From CAYNUJ01 sp964573255 (lineage in GTDB: Bacteria > Bacteroidota > Ignavibacteria > Ignavibacteriales > Melioribacteraceae): a stretch of DNA of 64,000 bases. The position numbers were made by a program, and so were the translations under genes. Position 1 is the stretch's first letter. Each line of letters begins with the position of its first letter. Under the pieces are notes generated by a model. That model was not told the DNA's origin. It saw only the letters and a program-made list of their open reading frames with translations, and did no database searches. Positions 53,203 through 62,155 of the stretch are shown piece after piece. The stretch lies in contig CAZNJB010000017.1 of NCBI GenBank assembly GCA_964573255.1, positions 1 through 64,000 of the forward strand, read 5' to 3'.

Positions 53203-53278
53203 GCACCTATAGCTCAGTTGGTAGAGCATCTGACTCTTAATCAGCAGGTCCGGGGTTCGAGTCCCCGTGGGTGCACCA
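53203..53278 (+). tRNA. tRNA-Lys (anticodon CTT)
   Basis: A complete 76-base cloverleaf. The acceptor stem GCACCTA (53203-53209) pairs with TGGGTGC (53268-53274) with one G-T pair, followed by A and an encoded CCA (53276-53278). The D arm is GCTCAGTTGGTAGAGC, the anticodon loop CTCTTAA carries CTT at 53236-53238, and the T arm is CGGGGTTCGAGTCCCCG. One mismatch closes the top of the anticodon stem. A terminator lies directly behind. The gene forms the left edge of the accessory region. Confidence 0.97.
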
Positions 53279-53312
53279 AAACCCCGATTTTCGAGCAAAA
53301 TCGGGGTTTTTT
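53279..53312 (+). terminator. Intrinsic terminator after tRNA-Lys
   Basis: Perfect 13-base stem AAACCCCGATTTT (53279-53291) and AAAATCGGGGTTT (53297-53309) with a 5-base loop and a T run. It begins at the base after the CCA end. Confidence 0.95.
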
Positions 53313-53533
53313 GCTGTTTGTCCTTTCATAAAACGTGTAGTTTTAGCAGAGTTGGGTACGCTTGCGGATATTTGCAATTTTAGATTGGTGATATAGCCTT
53401 TGATAGGGGCGGGTTATTAATCATTTTTACATATTTTTCTTGCAAATTTGCTACAAGTTTCATTTTTTTCTGTGCGTTGTTAAGACAAGCTCTTCCCGAT
53501 TTACAGGGATGCGTATGGATTTATGTGTTGGCA

Positions 53534-56173
53534 TTACTTCATATCTTTTAATATTTCCAGTAACTCTTCAATTGTTCTGGCGCCATCTAATTTTACATTT
53601 TTAAAAACCATAAAATATCGATATTTACTGCCGGCCTTACTTTCCCAAATTTTCCCTAATTTTAGTTTTTTCTCGCTATCGGTATTATCTCTGTCATCTC
53701 CTTTTGTTTCAATTAAAACTATGTTACCGTTTTTTAGTTTTACAATAAAATCAGGATAATGATTTATAAATCCATTTATTAAAAAACCTTTTCCTCTCTC
53801 AAGATTTCTATGCCAAAATACAACACTATCCAAATTCGCAACTTTAAAAATTACCTCTTTTTCAAAGCCATTCATTTCTCCTTCTTCAACATATAAATTT
53901 TTGGTGATTCCCTTTACTGTATTTTTAGGGCTTATCTTTTGAGAGAATTCAAAGCCGGGATTACAAACTATTTCACCTTTATCAAGTAATATTGAAAATT
54001 GCTTCTCTGCATATCTATCAGTCAATTCCTTAATTTTATTCTTTATCTTAACAGCATAAAAATAATCATTGTTAGATATTTCTGATATTTTTTCGCTGTC
54101 AAAATCTTTGATTATATCTTCAATGTATTTTGCTATTTCTGGTTCAGAAATTTCATCTATATTCCTGATGTGTCTTGCTAACCTGTTTGAAAGTTCTTTA
54201 ATTTTTCCTTCGGGTGAAAGGGTTGAAATATACTGAATAAAAGCCTCTTTTACTCGCGGACTGACATATTTATAATGTGGGGTATATTCATCTTTTCTCC
54301 CTTCTTCTAAATCTACACTCGCCATATTTTGTGATGTAAGTGTAAAGTCAATATTTTTATCCTGACTACTTAATTTAAAACCCTCTAACAACAATGTTTT
54401 TGTTATGCGAACATACGAACCTTTTTTTTCAAATATAGAACCATGATTTACCTTTTTGTAAAACAATGGTAGCTTAATATTTTTTGCAGTATCTTTGAAA
54501 ATATTTTTAATTGGAAATGTCTTCATTTTTTCCTTTATCTCGTTTGGAATTGAATTGTCTTCATTTTCTAATTCTTTTACGATTTGTTCAAATTCTTCGT
54601 TTGTTTGATCTGCTAACCCAATAATGTCATCTAATTTCTGTGTGTTATCTTCGGTTTCTGAAAGTTGCCTTATTTTATCTGTGTCAATTTCTAATTCTGT
54701 CTGTTGTTCCTCATCTGTTTGCACAGTATCATTATCTGAAAACAAAAGGTTCTCAAAAGTCTTTTCTTTGGATGCTTTGGCTATTTCTTCTTTTTGACTT
54801 TCTTTTACTCTGTAATCTTTTGCGCTAAAACCGGCTTTGTTTAGACCCGTAACAATTTTATCCAATGTTTGTAAAAAGTTATTTGACGAAGTAAAAACAT
54901 AAGACAAATTCAATAAGTTTTTTTGATGTTTGGTTACATACGGCAATCTTAAAACACGTCCTAAAATTTGTTCAACATCTACCGCCGATGATTTATTTGC
55001 CAATGAAGCCAAAATATAAGCAAACGGACAATCCCACCCCTCTTTTAAAGCATTTACCGTTATGATATAACGAACTTCACAATCCTTGCTTAATAAATCA
55101 ACATTTTTAATTTCGTCTTTATTGGCAGTTTTTATCTTTATTTCTTCTTCGGGTATGCCTAAATCTATTAAACTTTGTTTGATTTTTTCAAAGGTAACAT
55201 TGTCGTCATCTGTTTTGGGTTGGGCTTGAAATAAAACTATCGGGCGGATATATTTTCCGCCATTCTTTTCTTGCTCTATGGCATCGGCTTCTAATTTCTT
55301 TTGCAATTGTATGGCACTGGTAATTACCTCGTTTGAGTCGTGGTGATTGTAAACAATAACAGGCAATTTTACCATATTGTTTTTCTTCAACTTTATGGCA
55401 TCTACAAAACTAATTATGTTACTATTTTCTCGGGGTGTTGCAGTTAAGTCAAAAACAAAACTCGGGTTGATATTATTGAGCATATCAACCGTTAAATCTG
55501 ACTCAAAATTATGGCTTTCGTCAATAATAACAACAGGATTTAATTGTGTAATTACTTGCATTAATGCTGTTTCGTCCACATCGGGTAATAGTTTATCTTT
55601 GTGTTGATAGGTTTGCGGAAACTCTTGTAAGTTTTCGTTTTCTTGGTAAGCTTTTCGAGCTTCTTTTGTTCTGGCTCTAAATGATTGGACACTTAAAACA
55701 AATATGCTTAATTGTTCCTTGATATTTACAGGATTGAAATCAGCACCGTGTAATAAATCTTCTTTCAGATAAACTTTTACCGCTCCGTTAAAATGGCTAT
55801 CTATTTTTTGACGGTAAGGGTGTTCAGGGTCGTTTAAGTTTTTGTAGGTCTGTTTCAAAATGGTATCCGAAGGCACAAACCAAACAGCAACTTTGGGCTT
55901 TTCAGGCGGGAAACTGTCAAATATCGGTTTTAAAGCATTGCAGGCAATAAATGTTTTACCGCCTGCCGTTGGCACTTTTACCGTAACACGCGGCACACCT
56001 TTTATTGAATTGTCATAAGGTTTCAGATAATTATCATCAATGCTGTTTATAGCAACGCCTTTGCTTTCCCAAAATTCCGAAAATGCTTTTTTGACATTAT
56101 TCGTTTTTTCAAGAAACTCTATATATTTTATCAAGTCGTTAATGACTTCTTGTTGATAACCTTTTAATTCCAT
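53534..56173 (-). CDS. res: Type III restriction enzyme, Res subunit
   Basis: The motor and nuclease subunit of a type III restriction-modification system; it acts with Mod and cuts DNA beyond unmethylated sites. The SF2 helicase core has Walker A PTAGGKT (68-74), DESH (218-221), DLTATPR (242-248) and QILGRVLR (402-409), with GWDCPFA before the last. The C-terminal nuclease is PD-(D/E)xK: PDF with Asp808, then ETKG with Glu822 and Lys824. All catalytic residues are present, so the system looks active. At 879 residues it is normal for Res. It starts 3 bases after the Mod stop, on the same strand, and ends the three-gene operon. Confidence 0.95.
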   Translation of the reverse strand: MELKGYQQEVINDLIKYIEFLEKTNNVKKAFSEFWESKGVAINSIDDNYLKPYDNSIKGVPRVTVKVPTAGGKTFIACNALKPIFDSFPPEKPKVAVWFVPSDTILKQTYKNLNDPEHPYRQKIDSHFNGAVKVYLKEDLLHGADFNPVNIKEQLSIFVLSVQSFRARTKEARKAYQENENLQEFPQTYQHKDKLLPDVDETALMQVITQLNPVVIIDESHNFESDLTVDMLNNINPSFVFDLTATPRENSNIISFVDAIKLKKNNMVKLPVIVYNHHDSNEVITSAIQLQKKLEADAIEQEKNGGKYIRPIVLFQAQPKTDDDNVTFEKIKQSLIDLGIPEEEIKIKTANKDEIKNVDLLSKDCEVRYIITVNALKEGWDCPFAYILASLANKSSAVDVEQILGRVLRLPYVTKHQKNLLNLSYVFTSSNNFLQTLDKIVTGLNKAGFSAKDYRVKESQKEEIAKASKEKTFENLLFSDNDTVQTDEEQQTELEIDTDKIRQLSETEDNTQKLDDIIGLADQTNEEFEQIVKELENEDNSIPNEIKEKMKTFPIKNIFKDTAKNIKLPLFYKKVNHGSIFEKKGSYVRITKTLLLEGFKLSSQDKNIDFTLTSQNMASVDLEEGRKDEYTPHYKYVSPRVKEAFIQYISTLSPEGKIKELSNRLARHIRNIDEISEPEIAKYIEDIIKDFDSEKISEISNNDYFYAVKIKNKIKELTDRYAEKQFSILLDKGEIVCNPGFEFSQKISPKNTVKGITKNLYVEEGEMNGFEKEVIFKVANLDSVVFWHRNLERGKGFLINGFINHYPDFIVKLKNGNIVLIETKGDDRDNTDSEKKLKLGKIWESKAGSKYRYFMVFKNVKLDGARTIEELLEILKDMK

Positions 56174-56176
56174 AGT

Positions 56177-57826
56177 TTAAAACCTTTTTATATCCCTTGG
56201 TATTTTTTTGAAAATAATGTTATGCTTCAACAAATAATCTTTATCCAACAAACACACATCGGCATAAATGATATATTGTTCGGCTTTTTCGGTTACAATG
56301 TTTAAAGTGTCTATGCTCAATGTGGTTAAACGGTCTTTTTCATAGTAGAAATAATAACCGGTATCATTGTATGTATCTAACAAATACCAATGTTCTTTTT
56401 GCCGTTTGCGTTTCAGGTGTTGTTTGGTTTCGGTGTAATAAATATATTCTCGTATCTTGTCTTCGCCAATTTCTTCATTAAGATTTTTATCTTCTTTGAA
56501 AACGGGTTGTCCCAATTCATAAAAATCAAAACTTCCGCCTGTGCCTTCCAATGCCTTGTCGCCTGTGCCGTAACCTTGCATAACTCGTTTTACTCGTTCG
56601 GCGGTAATGCTTTCGGCATAATCTTCCATTTCTACCAAAATAAATTTACGGTTGCCTCCATCTTCTTTGTTTAGGTTTAATACGGCGTGAGCGGTTGTGC
56701 CACTACCTGAAAAAGAATCAAGGATGATTGAGTTTTTGTCACTTACTAGTTTTAAGAAGAACTTTATCAATGAAGTTGGTTTAGGATAGTCAAAAACATT
56801 CTTTTTAAAAATTGCTTTTAATTCTTTTTTTGCACCTTCGTTTGTATCAACATCATTATTTTTTTTGTCAATAGTTGAAGAAAAATACTTTTCTTTTAAC
56901 ATATTAGTAGGTGCTTTAAATGTTTTGTCAGTCCTCAAAAATCTGATAGAAAATTTCTCACTTTTTATGATGAATGTTGTTCCTTTTTCAATTTCTGAAT
57001 TTATAGTTTCTTGAACCCATTTAAATTCAGCAGTTAAATAAAAATCTTTGTCAGCAAATCCATTTGTAATAACAATATCATCGTGTAAATATGCTTTTTC
57101 ATATTGTTTTGACTTATAAACACCATCAGGGATTTTGAAAAAAACTTTTTCTTTTGGAAATAATATTTTTGCTTTTGGATTCCCAGAATTTAGTAAAGGT
57201 GCATCACCGCCGTCAGATAGTTCGGCTTCATACTTTTTATTATCTTTTCTTTTTTCATAGCAAACAACATACTCAACAGTTTTTCGTGATTTTTTTGCTA
57301 AGCTTGGTGGGGTTGAAGTTTTTGTCCAAGAAAAGTATTCAACAAAATTATTTTTCCCAAATATTTCATCCAATATCAATCTTAAATGAGCCAATTCGTG
57401 GTCATCAATAGAAATAAAAATAACACCGTCATCGGCAAGTAGTTTATGCAGTAGTTTTAGGCGAGGATACATCATACAGAGCCATTTATCGTGGCGTGTC
57501 AGGTCCTCACTTTCTTTGCCTACCACTTCGCCAAGCCATTTTTTTATTTTCGGGTGGTTTACATTGTCGTTATATACCCATTTTTCTTCTCCTGTATTGT
57601 AAGGCGGGTCAATGTAGATAACTTTTATCTTTCCTTCGTATTCGGGTAAAAGGGCTTTTAGTGCTTCCAAGTTATCGCCGTGTATTATTTTGTTTCCGCT
57701 GTTGGTGGCTTCGTTTTGTTTGCCGTTTTCAGCCGTAAAACCGTATTTATGTTCAAGCACCTTAAACGGCACATCTTGGTGGTGGCTTACTACTTTTTCT
57801 TTTCCTATCCAATGTAATACAGGCAT
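56177..57826 (-). CDS. mod: Type III adenine-specific DNA methyltransferase, Mod subunit
   Basis: Provides the recognition specificity and N6-adenine methylation for the type III system. It is a beta-class enzyme: the catalytic motif DPPYNTG (73-79) precedes the SAM motif FSGSGTT (372-378). The region between them, about 160-345, contains the target-recognition domain and differs most between systems. The C-terminal section (about 430-549) should contact Res. Length 549 is normal. It lies 25 bases after the OLD-like gene and 3 bases before res, on the same strand. There is no simple-sequence repeat in the start region, so phase variation by slippage is not suggested. Confidence 0.95.
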   Translation of the reverse strand: MPVLHWIGKEKVVSHHQDVPFKVLEHKYGFTAENGKQNEATNSGNKIIHGDNLEALKALLPEYEGKIKVIYIDPPYNTGEEKWVYNDNVNHPKIKKWLGEVVGKESEDLTRHDKWLCMMYPRLKLLHKLLADDGVIFISIDDHELAHLRLILDEIFGKNNFVEYFSWTKTSTPPSLAKKSRKTVEYVVCYEKRKDNKKYEAELSDGGDAPLLNSGNPKAKILFPKEKVFFKIPDGVYKSKQYEKAYLHDDIVITNGFADKDFYLTAEFKWVQETINSEIEKGTTFIIKSEKFSIRFLRTDKTFKAPTNMLKEKYFSSTIDKKNNDVDTNEGAKKELKAIFKKNVFDYPKPTSLIKFFLKLVSDKNSIILDSFSGSGTTAHAVLNLNKEDGGNRKFILVEMEDYAESITAERVKRVMQGYGTGDKALEGTGGSFDFYELGQPVFKEDKNLNEEIGEDKIREYIYYTETKQHLKRKRQKEHWYLLDTYNDTGYYFYYEKDRLTTLSIDTLNIVTEKAEQYIIYADVCLLDKDYLLKHNIIFKKIPRDIKRF

Positions 57827-57851
57827 ATATTTAATTTCTTTTTAAATTCGT

Positions 57852-59660
57852 TTAATTTTCAAAAATAGTTTTAATTTGCTCAAACCACAATTTTATTTCA
57901 TCAAAAGCATTCAATTCTTCAAGGTCTGTTTTTGTAATCTGTTTTGCAAGTTTGCCGTTTAAAATACTTTTAACTTCGTTTTCTTTAAAAGTTGTTTTGT
58001 TTGTAATGAATGTAGGAATATCTTCAATATCCCAATTTTCAATTGAACTACAATCAATATTAAATTCTGCTTCAATCAAGTGTTTTGGGATATAGTTTTC
58101 CATTTCTCTTTTTTGCGTCATAATGCAAACAGAATTATCACCTCTTGCGTTTATTTCTTCACATTGCTTTTGATATTGTTCGGTATTTTTACCTGAATTT
58201 GAATCTCTATCGTAAATGTGAAACTCTGTTACATTAGAACCTTTAAGGTAATTTCTATCAACCCAGTTTTTCAGGTTTCCGCCTTGCAATGGAATAATTG
58301 TTATTTGTTCAGCTTCCAAATCAATAATTTCTTTTAATTCAGGAATATTTTGATTTATGTTTTTGATGAATTTAATATCATATTCGCCTTCAACACAAAT
58401 AACCAATTTACTTAAATAAGGCATTACACCAAGAGTTTTAGCAATTTCATTTAATTTGTTTTCGGATTTATTTATCTGTGCTTCTCCGTTTTGTTCTTCA
58501 ATAAAAATTAGATTTTCATCTTTTACAATTTTTGCAATTTCAGGTGTATGGGTTGTAATTATCAATTGGTTTTTATCTTTTTGAGAAAGCTCAATCAATG
58601 CATTTATAAGCATATTTTGGTGATTGGGATGTTGCGAAGTTTCCGGCTCTTCAATTGCATAAATGATATTTTTGTTTCTCGTGTTTTTTCGTTCGGCTTC
58701 TGCTCTAAAATAATTTAATAAAATTAAACGCCTTATACCGCTACCTCGTTTATTTACAGGAATGCCATCATCAGTTTTAAAAGTAAAAGAGAACAAAGAA
58801 TCCCACGCCTTATTTGAAATATCAGGATTTAAGACTTTTGCTATATCAGGATTCATTTCTTCCAATTTCTTAATCGTGTCTTTTCCTATTTGAATAGCTT
58901 TTTTCTCGATAACTTGTTTAATTTCTTCTAATTCTTCAATTACTTCGTCAATTGCCGATTGCGTAATCGCTTTTAATGGTTGTTGGACTTCTTTGTCTGT
59001 GTCTTTATTCAATCTGTCCGATTGAAATAAAAAGTAACTTGGTAATTCATTTTTTAAACTGTCCCATATTTTTTTACCTTCATCTTTTGAAATAAGGATA
59101 CCAATTTCCTCTAACTCATTTATTTCTGTCACAGAATAAATTGCCTGCCTAATTCTAGAACTTGTATTCTTTCTTACTTCGTCAACATTAAGTTTATCAG
59201 AATATTTATCAGTTAATAAATTTCTTAATTGATCAATTTTAAGAATGGGTAATGGTTTGGAAAATGCTTTTGGATAATTTGCAATTAATTCAACTTTTAA
59301 ACTACTCGCTGTTAGTTTCCCTTTTGAACAATCCCAAATTTGATGTATTTCAAGTAAGCCATCTTTGTTTAAAAGATATTCATCTTCAAGATTTGTTGGA
59401 ATGGTGTCAATTATGTAATTCTTTGATTTATCTATTTCAAAAACACAGCCAATCGACATTGTATTGTTATCAACATAAACATTATGGTCTGATATATCAA
59501 TTTTTACAGTTTCGTTATTGAAAAATATTTCAAGAGCTTCAAGTATTGTCGATTTTCCTATATCATTCTTTCCTATAATTACATTTAGTTTATTATCAAA
59601 TTCAACTTCTGTTTTTTTGTAAGCTCTAAAATTTTCTAAAATTAATTTCTTTAATATCAT
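57852..59660 (-). CDS. OLD-family ATP-dependent nuclease (ABC-type ATPase with TOPRIM)
   Basis: A 602-residue defence-type nuclease. The N-terminal ABC-type ATPase has Walker A GKNDIGKST (30-38), a signature-like NKRGSGIRRL (303-312), Walker B YAIEEPE (334-340) and the switch His in ITTHTPE (369-375), with a coiled-coil insert at about 225-275. The C-terminal TOPRIM has VEGEYD (423-428) and YDRDSN (483-488), followed by KREMENYIP (517-525), as in OLD nucleases and GajA. The residues for ATP binding and DNA cutting are all present. It is the first gene of an operon with mod and res. No UvrD-like GajB partner is present, so this is not a standard Gabija system. Confidence 0.9.
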   Translation of the reverse strand: MILKKLILENFRAYKKTEVEFDNKLNVIIGKNDIGKSTILEALEIFFNNETVKIDISDHNVYVDNNTMSIGCVFEIDKSKNYIIDTIPTNLEDEYLLNKDGLLEIHQIWDCSKGKLTASSLKVELIANYPKAFSKPLPILKIDQLRNLLTDKYSDKLNVDEVRKNTSSRIRQAIYSVTEINELEEIGILISKDEGKKIWDSLKNELPSYFLFQSDRLNKDTDKEVQQPLKAITQSAIDEVIEELEEIKQVIEKKAIQIGKDTIKKLEEMNPDIAKVLNPDISNKAWDSLFSFTFKTDDGIPVNKRGSGIRRLILLNYFRAEAERKNTRNKNIIYAIEEPETSQHPNHQNMLINALIELSQKDKNQLIITTHTPEIAKIVKDENLIFIEEQNGEAQINKSENKLNEIAKTLGVMPYLSKLVICVEGEYDIKFIKNINQNIPELKEIIDLEAEQITIIPLQGGNLKNWVDRNYLKGSNVTEFHIYDRDSNSGKNTEQYQKQCEEINARGDNSVCIMTQKREMENYIPKHLIEAEFNIDCSSIENWDIEDIPTFITNKTTFKENEVKSILNGKLAKQITKTDLEELNAFDEIKLWFEQIKTIFEN

Positions 59661-60252
59661 AGTTTTTATTTTTCTTTAATAGTAGTGTTTTGGCAAAAAA
59701 TAGCTTATCCCAATAAATCGGGATGTGCTATTTGTACGTTGGTTTTTCAATTTATTATTTTCTTGTTGCAAATTTATCATCTTCTTTCTTCGTTTTTCAA
59801 TCTTGCGCCAAACATCTTAATATCCGTATTACATTTACCACGTCTTATTACGTTTTAAACGAATTGCGACTATTGTATCTACTAATTAAAAAGTATTGAA
59901 TTCTAAAAATTTTAGGCGGAGAAACAGCTCGTACAAAATTCAGCCCCGTTTGTTTATTGAGTTTCACTTTAATAAATCTCCATCCGGTTTATTAAAAGCC
60001 GGATGCAAAATAAATAAATAATATTATTGAAGCAATCCGGTAGAGTGAATTTTTTGTAATTACGGAAGTGAATGTAAAAAGGGAAGGAAGACAAGCTCAA
60101 CTGGTGGCCCCCCTATTCCTGATATAGAAGGTAGTGGATTTAAGAGGTTTTTATGCTTTCAGGTTTCAATAGGTTTTAAGATTAAAAGAGAAACGATTTT
60201 CTGGAGAATCAGGGAGGGATAGCCGGGTTTGGTTTATTTAAATTAATATTTG
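59661..60252. other. Intergenic region between two defence operons
   Basis: About 590 bases between the divergent OLD-like and AbiE genes. It contains the start region of the OLD-mod-res operon. I see no gene. An 11-base sequence AAGACAAGCTC at 60088-60098 repeats one at 53482-53492, on the other side of the RM operon. Confidence 0.5.
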
Positions 60253-60281
60253 TTGACTTAAAGTGTATAAATATATATAAT
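60253..60281 (+). promoter_or_regulatory. Near-consensus sigma70 promoter of the AbiE-type operon
   Basis: TTGACT (60253-60258) and TATAAT (60276-60281) with the ideal 17-base spacer; only the last base of the -35 element differs from consensus. A start near 60288 would give a leader of about 55 bases before the antitoxin ATG. Confidence 0.6.
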
Positions 60282-60342
60282 TATAAACCATTTATTGCAA
60301 ATAGTTTATTTAGGTGGTTATTTATATACTAATGGTGAAGAA

Positions 60343-61089
60343 ATGAAAGGAAAAATAAACCGGTTGATCGCTTCTTGGAGGAAGGGAACAGTAAGAACAT
60401 CTGCTTCGTTACGTGCCGAAGGTTATTCTGACAGTTTGATCGCAAAATATGTAAACAGTAAATGGATTGAACCCATAGGTTTTGGTGCTTATAAGCTTTA
60501 CAATGATAGAATAGATTGGTATGGCGCATTATATGCTTTACAAACAGAACAGAAGTCATCGATACATGTGGGAGGTAAGTCAGCGCTGCAGTTGATGGGG
60601 TTAGCGCACAATATCCCTGGTAAGTTGAAGAAAATAGAATTATACCACAACGATGCGAAAGTTCTACCGAAATGGTTTTTGGAATACAAGTGGAGTGTTG
60701 AGCTTTCAATCACAAAAACTGGCAAATGCGGAGATGCGAACAGGTTCTTTACAGAAATAGAATTGGACGGAATAAATATAAAGACTGCGGTAGCGGAGCT
60801 CGCGATATTGGAACTGCTTCTAAAAGTACCGGAAGAGGAATCGTATAATGAAGCGAATTTAATAATGGGGGGACTATTAAATTTAAGACCCAGGTTTTTA
60901 ACAGATGTTTTAATGGAATGTAAATCGATAAAAGCCAAAAGACTTTTTTTGTATTTATCTGAAAAGCATAATCAAGCTTGGTTGAGAGGGATAGACATAT
61001 CTAAGGTGAATCTCGGCAAGGGGAAAAGACAAATAGTAACGAACGGAATGTTTGATGCGAAATATTTAATAACGGTACCGAAAGGGTAA
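60343..61089 (+). CDS. AbiEi-type antitoxin (type IV toxin-antitoxin)
   Basis: A 248-residue protein with the AbiEi layout. The N-terminal winged helix is ASLRAEGYSDSLIAKYVNSKW (about 18-38, core GYSDSLIAKYV), followed by EPIGFGAYKLYND and GGKSALQLMGLAH, the conserved middle of the family. The C-terminal half should neutralise the toxin. AbiEi proteins bind inverted repeats in their own promoter, so this one probably autoregulates from the promoter at 60253. I chose the ATG at 60343, which fits the family N-terminus; an in-frame TTG at 60295 would lie at the predicted transcription start. The stop overlaps the toxin start by one base. Confidence 0.88.
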   Translation: MKGKINRLIASWRKGTVRTSASLRAEGYSDSLIAKYVNSKWIEPIGFGAYKLYNDRIDWYGALYALQTEQKSSIHVGGKSALQLMGLAHNIPGKLKKIELYHNDAKVLPKWFLEYKWSVELSITKTGKCGDANRFFTEIELDGINIKTAVAELAILELLLKVPEEESYNEANLIMGGLLNLRPRFLTDVLMECKSIKAKRLFLYLSEKHNQAWLRGIDISKVNLGKGKRQIVTNGMFDAKYLITVPKG

Positions 61090-62012
61090 TGAAAAACACT
61101 ATTTATTATAGGCAAGTTAAATTATTGCTACAAATCCTTCCTTTCGTATATGAAGAGAAAAACATAGCTCTAAAAGGCGGAACGGCAATAAACCTTTTTT
61201 TTAGAGCAATGCCTAGACTTTCGGTTGATATTGATTTAGCCTATCTTCCTGTAACCAATAGGGAATATGCCTTAAATGATATTGCAAAAATTTTAAATAG
61301 GATAAAGAAAAGAATAAAAAGTTTGTTCCCCAATTCTTTAATACGGGAAAGAAGGTTGGGAGATACGGAATGGATATCCGGTTTAGTTATTCAATATGGA
61401 GGGGTTGTTGTCAAAGTTGAAGTAAACACAACTATTAGAGGTGCAGTTAATCCTCCTGTTGAGTTAGTACTAAATCAAGAAGCTGCAGATCTTTTTGAAA
61501 TGGATGTGATTGTACAATCGCTGTCTTTTGAAGATTTGTATGCGGGTAAGATTTGTGCGGCTTTGGATCGTCAGCATCCCAGGGATTTTTATGATATAAA
61601 AATACTACTCGAAAATGAAGGAATAAGCAAAAGATTAAGACAAACATTTATTGCTTATTTAATTAGTCATAACAGACCAATTGTAGAATTGCTTGATCCG
61701 AATTTTATTGACATTAGAAATGTTTACGAGAATGAATTTTCGGGTATGACCAGGGAAAATGTTTCAATTGAGGAACTTTTAATTAGCAGGGATCAATTAA
61801 TTGAGAAAATAAGGAGATCGTTAACAGAGAAAGAAATTGATTTTATAATTTCATTTAAAGAGAGACAACCGAAGTGGGAATTGTTAGAAATCAAGGGAAT
61901 AGAAAAATTGCCATCGGTAAAATGGAAAATGTTAAATCTTGATAATATGCAAAAAGAAAAATACTCGGAAGCACTTAATAAGCTGAAAATGTTTCTTAAT
62001 TCTATAAGATGA
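61089..62012 (+). CDS. AbiEii/AbiGii-type nucleotidyltransferase toxin
   Basis: A 307-residue toxin of the DUF1814 nucleotidyltransferase family. The catalytic motif is ALKGGTAINLF (about 26-36) followed by LSVDIDLAYLP (about 45-55), which gives the GG...DxD core; a later Lys/Asp region, FEDLYAGKICAALDRQHPRDFYDI (core KICAALDRQHPRD, about 154-166), is also conserved. Known members transfer nucleotides to tRNA or other targets and block growth, causing abortive infection. The gene is coupled to its antitoxin by TAATG. All catalytic residues appear intact. No terminator is visible behind it. Confidence 0.9.
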   Translation: MKNTIYYRQVKLLLQILPFVYEEKNIALKGGTAINLFFRAMPRLSVDIDLAYLPVTNREYALNDIAKILNRIKKRIKSLFPNSLIRERRLGDTEWISGLVIQYGGVVVKVEVNTTIRGAVNPPVELVLNQEAADLFEMDVIVQSLSFEDLYAGKICAALDRQHPRDFYDIKILLENEGISKRLRQTFIAYLISHNRPIVELLDPNFIDIRNVYENEFSGMTRENVSIEELLISRDQLIEKIRRSLTEKEIDFIISFKERQPKWELLEIKGIEKLPSVKWKMLNLDNMQKEKYSEALNKLKMFLNSIR

Positions 62013-62155
62013 TTTTCAAGCTTGTATCTATCCAAAGCAACGTTTATTTAATTGTGGGTATAAAATTATTATTCACAACAAGCTTACAGCATATAATAAT
62101 TCTGTTTTATTAGATGAGATAACGCCGTGTGGTTTATTGATTTTTTAGACTGGTT

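Noticed and set aside
57852..59660. Gabija system (GajA/GajB)
   Set aside because: The nuclease is GajA-like in layout, but no UvrD-like helicase gene lies next to it.
53260..62012. A second copy of the tRNA-Lys 3' end as an attachment site
   Set aside because: I found no repeat of the T-arm or acceptor 3' sequence in the accessory region, and no integrase gene.
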